Source: Bradyrhizobium zhanjiangense (GTDB lineage: Bacteria; Pseudomonadota; Alphaproteobacteria; Rhizobiales; Xanthobacteraceae). Taken from it: DNA of 64,000 nucleotides. Positions 7,527 through 16,462 of this stretch are shown here, piece after piece (within the stretch, counting starts at the first letter, position 1; each line of letters starts with the position of its first letter). The DNA lies in assembly GCF_004114935.1 (NCBI RefSeq), contig NZ_CP022221.1:3927001-3991000 (forward strand), in the 5' to 3' direction. The notes under the pieces were generated by a model that saw nothing but the letters and a program-made list of their open reading frames with translations, had not been told where the DNA came from and searched no databases. The position numbers and the translations under genes are program-made.

Positions 7527-8311
7527 GGTCGTCACGAGCGATTTTTGGATTTGCATTGGCCGTCGTGCTCGCAACCGTGCTTGCAGCCTGCAACGAGAAG
7601 CGCGATCCCGGATTCCAGGGCTGGGTCGAGGCCGACATGATCTTCGTCAGCCCGGACGAGGCCGGCCGGGTGACCAAGCTCAATGTCCGCGAGGGGGACG
7701 AAGTCAAGGTCGGCGATCACCTCTATTCCGTCGATGACGATCTCCAGCTGGCCGATCTCAACCAGAACAAGGCGACGCTGGCGAATGCGCAGCAAACCTA
7801 TGACCGGGCGGCGTCGCTGAACAAGACCGGCTCGGGCACGCAGGCCAATCTGGACTCCGCCGTGTCCGCCTTGCGCGTCGCACAAGCGCGGGTGGCGACG
7901 TCGGAGACGCGGATGGCGCGACGCAAGGGCTTTGCGCCGGTCGCCGGCACCATCCAGCAGATCTATTTTCGCGAGGGCGAGATGGTGGCGGCGCAGCGGC
8001 CGGTGCTCTCGATCATGCCGCCCGGCAACATGAAGCTGCGCTTCTTCGTGCCGGGGGCCGAGCTGCCGAAGCTCGCCATCGGCGACACGGTGCGCATCGC
8101 CTGCGACAATTGCGCGGCCGATCTCACCGCAAAGATCTATTTCATCGCAACCTCGGCCGAATATACCCCGCCCGTCATCTACAGCCTCGATGAGCGCAAC
8201 AAGCTGGTCTATCTGATCCAGGCGCGGCCCTCGCGGCCCGACGCCTTGCGCGTCGGACAGCCGATCGACGTCCATCTCAATCCGAAGACACCGGTGGCGG
8301 ACAAGCGATGA
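7523..8311 (+). CDS. HlyD-type membrane fusion lipoprotein of an ABC efflux system
   Basis: 262 residues. The signal sequence ends in VLAAC, a lipobox with lipid-modified Cys at about residue 23, so the protein is likely anchored in a membrane facing the periplasm. Next come the biotinyl-lipoyl-like half 'GRVTKLNVREGDEVKVGDHL', a short coiled-coil (about 75-130) and the second lipoyl half 'APVAGTIQQIYFREGEMVAA'. The layout is like YbhG. It overlaps TetR upstream and the ATPase downstream by 4 bp each. It should link the inner-membrane ABC exporter to an outer-membrane channel encoded elsewhere. Confidence 0.9.
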   Translation: MRSSRAIFGFALAVVLATVLAACNEKRDPGFQGWVEADMIFVSPDEAGRVTKLNVREGDEVKVGDHLYSVDDDLQLADLNQNKATLANAQQTYDRAASLNKTGSGTQANLDSAVSALRVAQARVATSETRMARRKGFAPVAGTIQQIYFREGEMVAAQRPVLSIMPPGNMKLRFFVPGAELPKLAIGDTVRIACDNCAADLTAKIYFIATSAEYTPPVIYSLDERNKLVYLIQARPSRPDALRVGQPIDVHLNPKTPVADKR

Positions 8312-9240
8312 GCGGCGGCAACGGCATCGCGATCGACGTCAAGGGCCTGACCAAGTCGTTCGGCGGCCGCGAGGTCGTGCACGATCTGTCGATGCAGGTG
8401 AAGCGCGGCTCGATCTACGGCTTCCTCGGGCCGAACGGCTCTGGCAAGACAACGACCATCCGCATCCTCTGCGGCCTGCTCACGCCCGACAGCGGCGAGG
8501 GCACCTGCCTCGGATACGACATCCGCCGCGATGCCGAAAAGATCAAGCGCCAGGTCGGCTACATGACTCAGCGCTTCAGCCTGTACCAGGACCTCTCGGT
8601 GCGCGAGAATCTCGAATTCGTCGCCCGGCTCTATGGCCTCACTGACGCGCGTGGCGCTGCTCGCGACATGATCAAGCGACTCGGGCTCTCCGGCCGCGAG
8701 GAGCAGCTCGCCGGCGAGCTCTCTGGCGGCTGGAAGCAGCGCCTGGCGCTAGGGGCCTGCACGCTGCCCAATCCGCAACTCCTGCTGCTCGACGAGCCGA
8801 CCGCCGGCGTCGATCCCAAGGCGCGGCGCGACTTCTGGAACGAGATCCATGCGCTCGCCGCCGACGGCCTCACCGTGCTGGTCTCGACCCACTACATGGA
8901 CGAGGCCGAGCGTTGTCACGAGATCGCCTACATCGCCTATGGCCATCTCCTGACGCATGGCACGGTGGAGCAGGTGATCGCCAAATCCGCGCTCACCACC
9001 TACACTGTCACAGGCGAAGACCTGAATGGGCTCGCGGCCGAGCTCACCGGTAAGCCCGGCATCGACATGGTGGCGCCGTTCGGCACCTCGCTGCACGTTT
9101 CGGGGCGCGACGTCGCTGCGCTCGAAGCCAGCATCGGGCCGTGGCGCGAGAAGAGCGGCCTGGACTGGCAGAAATCGTCGCCATCGCTCGAAGACGTGTT
9201 CATCGAGCTGATGAGCCATTCCAAGGACAATTTCCAGTAA
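8308..9240 (+). CDS. ABC exporter ATP-binding protein
   Basis: 310 residues with one nucleotide-binding domain. Walker A is GPNGSGKT (41-48), the Q-loop is in 'VGYMTQRFSLYQDLSVRENL', the signature is LSGGWKQRLALG (about 139) and Walker B is LLLLDEPTAGVDP. 'VLVSTHYMDEAERCHEI' carries the switch His. The C-terminal ~90 residues are the extension seen in drug/YbhF-type exporters. YbhF itself has two nucleotide-binding domains; this protein has one, so a homodimer is expected. It overlaps the fusion-protein gene by 4 bp and precedes its permease by 12 bp. Confidence 0.93.
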   Translation: MSGGNGIAIDVKGLTKSFGGREVVHDLSMQVKRGSIYGFLGPNGSGKTTTIRILCGLLTPDSGEGTCLGYDIRRDAEKIKRQVGYMTQRFSLYQDLSVRENLEFVARLYGLTDARGAARDMIKRLGLSGREEQLAGELSGGWKQRLALGACTLPNPQLLLLDEPTAGVDPKARRDFWNEIHALAADGLTVLVSTHYMDEAERCHEIAYIAYGHLLTHGTVEQVIAKSALTTYTVTGEDLNGLAAELTGKPGIDMVAPFGTSLHVSGRDVAALEASIGPWREKSGLDWQKSSPSLEDVFIELMSHSKDNFQ

Positions 9241-9252
9241 GGACAATGTCCA

Positions 9253-10416
9253 ATGAGCGTTGTCGATCATCCCGCGCCACAGCACGAAATCCGGGAGCGC
9301 TTCGGCTTCTGGAGACGCTCCTATGCGATGCTGATCAAGGAGTTCATCCAACTGAGGCGAGATCGCGTCTCGTTCGCGATGATCGTGATGCTGCCGGTGA
9401 TGCAGCTCATGCTGTTCGGCTACGCCATCAATACCACGCCCCATAATCTGCCGAGCGCGGTGCTGCTCCAGGAGGATTCCGATCTCGCCCGCTCGATCCT
9501 GAAGGCGCTGGAGAACACCGCCTATTTCCGCTTCCTCTATGAAGTGCACGACGTTGAAGATTTCGACAATCTGCTGAAATCCGGCAAGGTGCTGTTCGGC
9601 GTCGAGATCCCGCGCGGCTTCGAGCGGGCGGTGCGGCGCGGCGACAAGCCGGCGCTGCTGGTCGCGGCCGACGCCACAGATCCCGTTGCGGCGAGCTCGG
9701 CGATCGGTTCGCTCGGCATGGTCGTGCAGACCGCGCTCAAGCACGATCTCTACATCGGCGATCCCCCGGAGATGCCGTTCGAGATCCGCGCGCATGCCCG
9801 TTACAATCCAGCCGCGGCCTCCAGCCTCAACATCGTGCCGGGCCTGGTCGGCACCATCCTCACCATGACCATGCTGATCTTCACCGCGCTGTCGGTCACG
9901 CGCGAGGTCGAGCGCGGCACCATGGAGAGCCTGTTGTCGATGCCGATCAAGCCGGTCGAGGTGATGTTCGGCAAGATCGTGCCTTACGTGCTGGTCGGCT
10001 TCGTGCAGGCCTTCCTCATCATCGGCATCGGCGTCGGCCTGTTCGGCGTACCCGTGCTCGGCAATCTGTTCCTGCTGGCGCTGCTCTCGACGCTGTTCAT
10101 CACCACCAATCTGTCGATCGGCTACACCATCTCGACGCTGGTGCAGAACCAGCTCCAGGCCATGCAGATGTCGATGATGTTCTTCCTGCCCAGCATCCTG
10201 CTCTCCGGCTTCATGTTCCCGTTCGCGGGCATGCCGGCCTGGGCGCAATATGTCGGCGAGGCCCTGCCGCTGACCCATTACCTGCGCATCGTCCGCGCCA
10301 TCATGCTGAAGGGCGCGACCATGCAGAACCTGCGCTTCGACACGCTGGCGCTGGCGGCCCTGATGCTGCTCGCCATGACCATCGCCGTGACGCGCTTCCG
10401 CCGCACGCTGGATTGA
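9253..10416 (+). CDS. ABC-2 type exporter permease
   Basis: 387 residues of ABC2_membrane type: one transmembrane helix near the N-terminus ('FAMIVMLPVMQLMLFGYAI'), a large periplasmic loop (about 55-185), then five or so helices in the C-terminal half. 'ALSVTREVERGTMESLLSMP' is the conserved coupling motif of YbhR/YhhJ permeases. Only one permease gene is present, whereas the enterobacterial Ybh system has two, so a homodimer is likely. Substrates of such systems are cationic drugs or unknown lipophilic compounds. Confidence 0.92.
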   Translation: MSVVDHPAPQHEIRERFGFWRRSYAMLIKEFIQLRRDRVSFAMIVMLPVMQLMLFGYAINTTPHNLPSAVLLQEDSDLARSILKALENTAYFRFLYEVHDVEDFDNLLKSGKVLFGVEIPRGFERAVRRGDKPALLVAADATDPVAASSAIGSLGMVVQTALKHDLYIGDPPEMPFEIRAHARYNPAAASSLNIVPGLVGTILTMTMLIFTALSVTREVERGTMESLLSMPIKPVEVMFGKIVPYVLVGFVQAFLIIGIGVGLFGVPVLGNLFLLALLSTLFITTNLSIGYTISTLVQNQLQAMQMSMMFFLPSILLSGFMFPFAGMPAWAQYVGEALPLTHYLRIVRAIMLKGATMQNLRFDTLALAALMLLAMTIAVTRFRRTLD

Positions 10417-10446
10417 GGCACAATGCCCCCGGAATCGAGGGGTGAA

Positions 10447-11754
10447 ATGGTCAGGTTTGCAAGCAGGAAAGCCCGGCAGCATGCCGTGCTGTCGGAGGAT
10501 TTCGAGCGCGAGCTGACGCGGGAGGTGCTGCGCACCGAGCTGTTGCGGGTGCGCGCGCTGATCATGACGGGCTGCGTCATGATGTTGTTCCTCACCACGA
10601 TCTACCTGATCGATCCCGCTGTCGTGAACCGGGTCTGGCGCGGAACGGAAGGGCTCATCGAGATTTACGGCCTTCTGGTCGGCTTCATCCTGTTCGAGGT
10701 CTGGGTCCACACCCAGATCAGGAAGAACCTCCGCCTTGATCGCGACCTGCCGGTGATCAGGCGCTATCTCGGCACGCTGATCGAGACGTCGCTGCCCACG
10801 GTGATCCTCATTCTCCAGATCCGGACCATGGGCGCGACCCAGGCGCTCGGCTTCGCCGTGCCGCTGATGTACTTCATCTTCGTCATTCTCTCGACGCTGC
10901 GGCTCGATTTCTGGCTCTCCACTTTCACGGGGCTCGTGGCCGCAGCCGGGCTCCTAGCAATCGCGCTGTATTACAATTCGGCGAGCGAGGCCGACGAACC
11001 CCTGATTTATTTCCACGCCGTGCGGAGCATCATCATCCTGATCTGCGGCGTGCTCGCCGGCGCCGTCGGCGCCCAGCTGCGGCGGCAATTTGCCGCGAGC
11101 ATTGCGGCGACCACCGCGCGGGACCGGGTGACGAATCTGTTCGGCCAGCACGTCTCCCCGCAGGTGGTGGAGCGGCTGATGGCGGCGGGAACGACTGCAG
11201 GCGGCGACCTCCGCCGCGTCGCGGTGATGTTCGTCGATTTCCGCGGCTTCACGGCCGGTGCGCAGTCGCGCACGCCTCAGGAGGTAGTCGACCGGCTCGA
11301 CGGCGCCTTCGCCGTTTTGGTCGATATCCTCGACCGCCACGGCGGCATCGTGAACAAGTTCTTGGGCGACGGCTTTCTCGCGCTGTTCGGCGCGCCATTG
11401 GAGGCCTCCGACGCCGCGCACCGCGCGGTCGCTGCCGGCCGCGAGATGCTGACGGCGATGGACCGCATCAACGCGCAGACGAGCTGGCCGCTGCGGATCG
11501 GCATCGGCATCCATTTCGGCGAGGTCGTCGCCGGCAACATCGGCTCGCCCCGGCGCAAGGAATACACGGTCATCGGCGACACCGTGAATTTCGCCTCGCG
11601 CCTGGAGGCGCTGAACAAGGAGCTCGGCTCCCAGCTCCTGATCTCCGAGTCCGTGCGCGAGGCGCTGGGAGACGACGGCAGCGATGCCGTCGCGCTCGGC
11701 GAGGTCGAGGTGCGCGGCTATGAGCGGCCGGTCGCGGTGTTTCAGCTGGGGTGA
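10447..11754 (+). CDS. Membrane-bound class III adenylate/guanylate cyclase
   Basis: 435 residues from ATG 10447, preferred over the ATG at 10423 because GAGGGG lies just before it. Six hydrophobic segments fill residues ~35-220, followed by a short linker 'FGQHVSPQVVERLMA' and a catalytic domain (about 255-430). The two metal-binding aspartates are seen in VMFVDFRGF and FLGDGFLALFG, and the transition-state region is 'GDTVNFASRLEALNKEL'. It should make cAMP or another cyclic nucleotide in response to a membrane signal. It begins 30 bp after the permease gene, so it may be co-transcribed with the efflux operon. Confidence 0.9.
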   Translation: MVRFASRKARQHAVLSEDFERELTREVLRTELLRVRALIMTGCVMMLFLTTIYLIDPAVVNRVWRGTEGLIEIYGLLVGFILFEVWVHTQIRKNLRLDRDLPVIRRYLGTLIETSLPTVILILQIRTMGATQALGFAVPLMYFIFVILSTLRLDFWLSTFTGLVAAAGLLAIALYYNSASEADEPLIYFHAVRSIIILICGVLAGAVGAQLRRQFAASIAATTARDRVTNLFGQHVSPQVVERLMAAGTTAGGDLRRVAVMFVDFRGFTAGAQSRTPQEVVDRLDGAFAVLVDILDRHGGIVNKFLGDGFLALFGAPLEASDAAHRAVAAGREMLTAMDRINAQTSWPLRIGIGIHFGEVVAGNIGSPRRKEYTVIGDTVNFASRLEALNKELGSQLLISESVREALGDDGSDAVALGEVEVRGYERPVAVFQLG

Positions 11755-11914
11755 GCGCTGTCTAGAGCGGGGCGTAGGCAAGGCGCCCGCAACGTCGCTT
11801 CCGCGAATGCTCCGATTGCTCCGAATTTTGGGGCATGACGGGCGATGTCGCCGGCCTGTAGACTTGTCGGCGATGCGGCCGGTTGCGGCCGCGACTTGCA
11901 TGGGGAAGTGAAAG

Positions 11915-12829
11915 ATGCAGCGCCGCTACATCACCGTCGATGTGTTCACCGACCGCGCCTTCGGCGGCAATCAGCTCGCCGTGGTGCTCGATGCCGGCGG
12001 GCTGTCCACTCAGCAGATGCAGTCAATCGCCACCGAGTTCAACTATTCCGAGACGACCTTCGTGCTGCCGCCGCGTGACAAGGCGAATGATGCCGAGGTG
12101 CGCATCTTCACCCCGGTCAGGGAGATGCCGTTCGCGGGTCACCCGAATGTCGGCACGGCCTTCGTGCTGGCGACGATCGCCAAGGAGCCGAAGCCGCGCT
12201 TGCTGTTCGAAGAGAAGGCCGGACTCGTGCCGGTCGACGTCCGGCGGGAGCAGGGCCGGGTGGTGAGCACCGAGCTCACCGCGCCGCAGCCGCTGGCGCG
12301 GTTGTCGCAACTGTCGGCCGCGGATGCCGCGAGCTGCATCTCGCTCAGCGCGGAGGATATCAGGGTCGACCGTCACGCGCCGCAGGTCGTCGGTGTTGGA
12401 ACGCCATTTTTGGTGATCGAGCTGCATTCGCGCGATGCGCTCAAGCGGGCGAGGTCCGACGCGGCGGCCTTCGGCAGGATATTTCCGCGCGACGGCGCAG
12501 TCTCGGCCTGGTTCTATACGCGCGATGTGCCCGCGGCGGAGGCGCCCTGCGAGCTTCAAGCGCGGATGTTCATGCGCGGCGCCGGCGGTCTCGCCGAGGA
12601 CCCTGCCACCGGCAGCGCCACGGTCGCGGCCGCCGCGCTGTTCGCCGATCTTGACCCCGCGCGCGACGGCGAATTGAAGCTCACGGTCGGCCAAGGCTTT
12701 GACATGGGCCGCCCGAGTCTGCTGCTGACGCGGGTGCGCAAGCAGGACGGCAAGATCATCTCGGCCCATGTCGGCGGCAGCTGCGTGCAGATGATGGAAG
12801 GGACGTTTCGGTTGGCGGGAGAGGGCTAG
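11915..12829 (+). CDS. PhzF family isomerase/epimerase-like protein
   Basis: 304 residues, full length for the family. The catalytic Glu lies in 'TEFNYSETTFV', and 'EMPFAGHPNVGTAFVL' and 'FMRGAGGLAEDPATGSATVA' are the two strongest family signatures. The fold is a pair of diaminopimelate-epimerase-like barrels. PhzF itself isomerises a phenazine precursor, but isolated homologues like this one have unknown substrates, and no phenazine genes are nearby. GGGGAAGTGAAAG precedes the ATG. Confidence 0.9.
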   Translation: MQRRYITVDVFTDRAFGGNQLAVVLDAGGLSTQQMQSIATEFNYSETTFVLPPRDKANDAEVRIFTPVREMPFAGHPNVGTAFVLATIAKEPKPRLLFEEKAGLVPVDVRREQGRVVSTELTAPQPLARLSQLSAADAASCISLSAEDIRVDRHAPQVVGVGTPFLVIELHSRDALKRARSDAAAFGRIFPRDGAVSAWFYTRDVPAAEAPCELQARMFMRGAGGLAEDPATGSATVAAAALFADLDPARDGELKLTVGQGFDMGRPSLLLTRVRKQDGKIISAHVGGSCVQMMEGTFRLAGEG

Positions 12830-12843
12830 GGTGCTCTCAGCTC

Positions 12844-12995
12844 GTCATTCCGGGGCAGCGCATCGCATGCGGGTAGACCCGTCATCCTGAGCTGCGAGCC
12901 CTTGCGAGCCTCGAAGGATGTACGGCCGAACCGCACCTCGGTGGCACGCCGTCGTCCTTCGAGGCCTCCGCTTCGCTACGGCACCTCAGGATGAC
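12844..12995. repeat. Composite intergenic repeat (family B start plus a GTCATCCTGAG palindrome)
   Basis: Begins GTCATTCCGGGG like family B but switches to a second palindrome: GTCATCCTGAG ... CGAAGGATG on the left and TCCTTCGAGG ... CCTCAGGATGAC on the right. It looks like one repeat inserted into, or recombined with, another. It separates the phzF-like gene from the convergent DUF488 gene. Confidence 0.65.
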
Positions 12996-13009
12996 GGCTA
13001 CGGCGGCAG

Positions 13010-13471
13010 CTACACCTGCCGCCCCGCCAAATTCTTCACCGCCACGCCATCGCGCTCCTCGATGATCTCCGCGATCATCTGGCGGTGGCAGTGGGTGTGG
13101 TCGCGCTCGTAGCAGAGCAGGCACACGGGGCCGGCCTTCTTCACCAACGCCGAGAGCTCGTCCATCTCTTCTCGCGCCTGCGGCGTCTTCAGGTGCTGTG
13201 AATAGATTTTTTCCAGCACATCGTATTGGCCGCTGCGGGCGGCGAGGCGGCCTTCCTTCGGCGTGCCGAGCGCGGCGAGATGGATATAGGCGATACCGCG
13301 TTCGTCGAGTCCTGCGGAGAGCTGCTTCTTGGAGAATCCCGGCCGTCGCGAGGACGTCACCGCGCGCACGTCGACCACGAGCTTGACGCCGGCCTGTTCC
13401 AGCTCGTCCAGCACGGCCTTGGGCGGCGTCTGCTCATAACCGATGGTGAAGAGCTTCTTCGCCTTTGCCAT
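13010..13471 (-). CDS. DUF488 domain-containing protein
   Basis: 153 residues. It starts 'MAKAKKLFTIGYEQTPPKAV' and has 'LVVDVRAVTSSRRPGFSK', the DVR motif of DUF488, and 'CLLCYERDHTHCHR' near the C-terminus with the conserved Cys/His cluster. The biochemical function is unknown. It lies 8 bp downstream of the DUF72 gene on the same strand; DUF72-DUF488 neighbours recur in bacteria, which supports a shared but unidentified pathway. Confidence 0.88.
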   Translation of the reverse strand: MAKAKKLFTIGYEQTPPKAVLDELEQAGVKLVVDVRAVTSSRRPGFSKKQLSAGLDERGIAYIHLAALGTPKEGRLAARSGQYDVLEKIYSQHLKTPQAREEMDELSALVKKAGPVCLLCYERDHTHCHRQMIAEIIEERDGVAVKNLAGRQV

Positions 13472-13479
13472 GGGAGACC

Positions 13480-14316
13480 TCAGCTCACACGGGCGATCAG
13501 TTCCATGGCGCCGTGCGGCGCGCGCACCTTGCCCTCGTGGATGACGTAGGCGAACACGTCGCGTGGCTCCTTCTTGGGCTTGGCCTTGTCAACCTTCGGA
13601 AGGTCGTCGGGCTCGCTTCCCGACGCCCAGGCCTGAAAGCGCTCGGCCCAGGCATCGAGCTGCTTCGGCGGATAGCAGGTCTTGATCTCGTCATTGCCCT
13701 TCTGAAGCCGCGCATAGACGAAATCGCCGGTGACGTCGGCAATCGCCGGATATTTGCCGTGCTCGGCGAACACCACCGGCGTCTCGAATTCGCGGATCAG
13801 CGCGACGAAGTCAGGCGTGCAGAAGCTGTCATGGCGCACTTCCACGACGTGGCGCAGCGCGCGGCCCTCGAGCTTGCGCGGCAACAGCTCCAAGAACTTG
13901 CCGAAATCGGCGCCGTCGAATTTTTTGGTCGGCGCGAACTGCCAGAGCACCGGCCCGAGATGGTCGCCGAGCTCCAGCACGCCGGAATCGTAGAATCGTT
14001 TGATGGAATCGCCGGCCTCGGCGAGCACGCGGCGGTTGGTGGCGAAGCGCGGTCCTTTCACCGAGAACACGAAACCGTCCGGCACCTCGCTCGCCCATTT
14101 GCGAAAGCTCTCCGGCTTCTGCGAGCCGTAATAGGTGCCGTTGATCTCGATCGAGGTCAGTTTCGAGGCGGCGTACGACAACTCCTTGGCCTGCGTCAGC
14201 TTCTCCGGATAGAACACGCCGCGCCAGGGCTCGAAGGTCCAGCCGCCGATGCCGATGAAGATGTTGCCGGATTTTTTGGACGCGGTTTTTGCTTTGGCCA
14301 CGGAAGGATCTCGCAT
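13480..14316 (-). CDS. DUF72 domain-containing protein
   Basis: 278 residues. A Lys/Ala-rich N-terminus is followed by 'IFIGIGGWTFEPWRGVFYPE', 'LTSIEINGTYYGSQKPESF' and 'FVFSVKGPRFATNRR', the ordered signatures of the DUF72 TIM-barrel family. 'HVVEVRHDSF' and 'YARLQKG' follow in the second half. No catalytic activity is firmly assigned. It is the first gene of the two-gene minus-strand operon with DUF488. Confidence 0.9.
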   Translation of the reverse strand: MRDPSVAKAKTASKKSGNIFIGIGGWTFEPWRGVFYPEKLTQAKELSYAASKLTSIEINGTYYGSQKPESFRKWASEVPDGFVFSVKGPRFATNRRVLAEAGDSIKRFYDSGVLELGDHLGPVLWQFAPTKKFDGADFGKFLELLPRKLEGRALRHVVEVRHDSFCTPDFVALIREFETPVVFAEHGKYPAIADVTGDFVYARLQKGNDEIKTCYPPKQLDAWAERFQAWASGSEPDDLPKVDKAKPKKEPRDVFAYVIHEGKVRAPHGAMELIARVS

Positions 14317-14417
14317 CGACGGGGAGGGGCCTCATCCTAATCAAACCAGTTGTGATTGGCCAGTTGGCCCGTCCCGTCTAAGCTCGCGAGCCGGACCCGC
14401 GAAGCAGGAGAACAAGA

Positions 14418-14783
14418 ATGCGGATGCTGTTGCTGGGAGCCGCGCTCGTCATGATGACATCTGCTGCCATGGCGGATGACGACGATGCGAAAAGCGCACA
14501 GAAGCTCGCCCAGCAGGGCCGCGACGATTACTGGCATTGCCTGGCGCGGGAATATTCCCGCGACTCAAATCAGGGCCTGTCGGAACAAGATTTTGGCCGT
14601 TCGGTCGCGGGCGCCTGTCCGTCGGAGCGGCAATATTACCGGGTGGTGCTGCTCGACTATCTCACCACGCAATATCCCAACGTCGATTCCGGTGCCCATC
14701 TCGCCACCGCGAACAGGGCGGTGGAGTCGGCGCAGAAGGACATCGTGACGGCCTTCGTCAAGCACCGGCCGCCGCAGAAATAA
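14418..14783 (+). CDS. Small exported hypothetical protein
   Basis: 121 residues with a clear signal peptide ('MRMLLLGAALVMMTSAAMA', cleavage about residue 19) and an acidic mature start (DDDD). It has a pair of cysteines (in 'YWHCLAREYSR' and 'AGACPSERQYY') that could form a disulfide. CAGGAG is placed well before the ATG. I do not recognise a family, and no function is proposed. It is divergent from the DUF72 gene. Confidence 0.7.
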   Translation: MRMLLLGAALVMMTSAAMADDDDAKSAQKLAQQGRDDYWHCLAREYSRDSNQGLSEQDFGRSVAGACPSERQYYRVVLLDYLTTQYPNVDSGAHLATANRAVESAQKDIVTAFVKHRPPQK

Positions 14784-14870
14784 CTCCATTGACCGTTGCT
14801 GCCCGGCAGCTCTTCCGGCTGCGCGCTCATCCATGGTATCACTGGGCGCATCTGGAACAGGGATGGGTCC

Positions 14871-15065
14871 ATGTCGTCTGAGTCGGTGGGGGGCATTCTG
14901 GGCGCGATCGTCGCGGCGATCGTGCTTGCGGTCGCCGTCGTGTTCGGACCGATCGGCCAGTACGGCAAGCCGGCGAAAGTCGAGCAGGCCCCTACTGCGG
15001 CACCCGCAGCCCCGGCCGCTCCGGCGCCGCGAGGGCCGGTGATTCGGGAAGTCCCCAACCAATAG
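14871..15065 (+). CDS. Small single-pass membrane protein, Ala/Pro-rich tail
   Basis: 64 residues from ATG 14871. 'VGGILGAIVAAIVLAVAVVF' forms one transmembrane helix, followed by an Ala/Pro-rich tail ending 'GPVIREVPNQ'. AACAGGGATGG upstream is a plausible ribosome binding site. Longer in-frame starts exist upstream (to 14796), but they add a low-complexity stretch that overlaps the likely leader. Similar tiny anchored proteins are common in Bradyrhizobium and have no known role. Confidence 0.55.
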   Translation: MSSESVGGILGAIVAAIVLAVAVVFGPIGQYGKPAKVEQAPTAAPAAPAAPAPRGPVIREVPNQ

Positions 15066-15322
15066 GGCACCAAAATCGGGTTTTGGCCCCCTTGCGAAGC
15101 GGATTCGTCGTTCCTATCTAGCTTCCAACGGCGACGTTGAGCGAAAACTCCGTCGCTGGGACGACCTTGGAATAGCTTGGGCCTGCGCCGGATGTACGCG
15201 CGGTCCGCCGTTCCGGGGTCGTTGGCATTTTAGGGCCTCTTTTGGGCCGTTCCCCTTGGAAACCCCGGCTTGGTAGCGCAAGAACTTGGCAGCGCATGAC
15301 GTGGCGGATATACGCTGCCGTC

Positions 15323-16456
15323 ATGAATGAAGCGATCAGACCGGGCGTCGACAACCTGCCGCAGGCTCAAGAGGGGCCGGAACTGTCGGTCATCGTCCCG
15401 ACCTTCAACGAGCGCGACAACGTCACGGTGCTGTACCGGCGGCTGGAGGCGACACTCATCAACGTCGCCTGGGAAGTCGTGTTCGTCGACGACAATTCGC
15501 CCGACGGCACCTGGGACGTCGTGCGCGCGCTGGCGCAGCGCGACAGCCGCGTGCGCTGCGTGCGCCGCATCGGCCGCCGCGGCCTGTCGGGCGCCTGCAT
15601 CGAGGGCATCCTCGCCTCGAGCGCCCCCTTTGTGGCCGTGATCGATGCCGACCTCCAGCACGACGAGACGCAACTGCCGAAGATGCTGTTGCTGCTCGCG
15701 AGCGACGAGGCCGACCTCGTGGTCGGCAGCCGCTACATCGAGGGCTACAAGAGCGAGGGTTTCAACAAGCAGCGCGCCGGCGCCAGTGCCCTCGCGACCG
15801 AGGTCGCCAGGAAGATGCTGCGGGTCGAGATCGCCGATCCCATGAGCGGCTTCTTCATGATTCGCCGCGATCGGTTCGAGCAGCTCGCGCCAAAGCTTTC
15901 GGTGCACGGTTTCAAGATCCTGCTCGACCTCGTCGCGACCGCGCATGGCGGCTTGCGGGCGGTCGAGATTCCCTACACCTTCGGCGCCCGCCAGCATGGC
16001 GAGAGCAAGCTCGATTCCATGGTCGCGCTGGACTTCCTCGGCCTCGTCCTGGCCAAGCTGAGCAACGACATCGTCTCGCTGCGATTCATCCTGTTCGCGA
16101 TGGTCGGTGGCATCGGCCTCGTGGTGCACTTGACCACGCTGTTCATCGCGCTTCAGCTGTTCAAGGTGCCGTTCCCGGAGGCGCAGGCCGCCGGCGCCAT
16201 CGTCGCCATGACCAGCAACTTCATTCTCAACAACTTCCTCACCTATCGCGACCAGCGGCTGAAGGGTCTTGCGCTGCTGCGCGGCCTGATCGCCTTCTAC
16301 ATCGTGTGTAGCGTTGGCCTGCTCGCCAATGTCGGCGTCGCCTTCTCGGTCTACGACCAGGAGCCGATCTGGTGGCTGGCCGGCATGGCCGGCGCGCTGA
16401 TGGGCGTGGTGTGGAATTACGCGATGTCCGGACTGTTCGTCTGGCGCAAGAAATAG
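15323..16456 (+). CDS. GT2 polyprenyl-phosphate glycosyltransferase fused to a GtrA membrane domain
   Basis: 377 residues. The GT2 domain (about 18-240) starts 'LSVIVPTFNERDNVTVLYRR', with nucleotide-sugar motifs VFVDDNSPDG (about 54-63) and DADLQHDE (about 108). The C-terminal ~120 residues are four GtrA-type helices. Such DPM1/GtrA fusions move a sugar onto a polyprenyl phosphate at the inner membrane. ATG 15323 is chosen because it leaves a short lead-in to the GT2 domain; upstream in-frame starts only add unconserved sequence. The gene 6 bp downstream is a GT39-type transferase, the natural user of such a sugar donor. Confidence 0.9.
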   Translation: MNEAIRPGVDNLPQAQEGPELSVIVPTFNERDNVTVLYRRLEATLINVAWEVVFVDDNSPDGTWDVVRALAQRDSRVRCVRRIGRRGLSGACIEGILASSAPFVAVIDADLQHDETQLPKMLLLLASDEADLVVGSRYIEGYKSEGFNKQRAGASALATEVARKMLRVEIADPMSGFFMIRRDRFEQLAPKLSVHGFKILLDLVATAHGGLRAVEIPYTFGARQHGESKLDSMVALDFLGLVLAKLSNDIVSLRFILFAMVGGIGLVVHLTTLFIALQLFKVPFPEAQAAGAIVAMTSNFILNNFLTYRDQRLKGLALLRGLIAFYIVCSVGLLANVGVAFSVYDQEPIWWLAGMAGALMGVVWNYAMSGLFVWRKK

Positions 16457-16462
16457 CGCGAT

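Noticed and set aside
8749..10710. Very long open frame on the minus strand opposite the ABC exporter genes
   Set aside because: Its product is His/Asp/Arg-rich without domains; it is a shadow of high-GC codon use in the real plus-strand genes.
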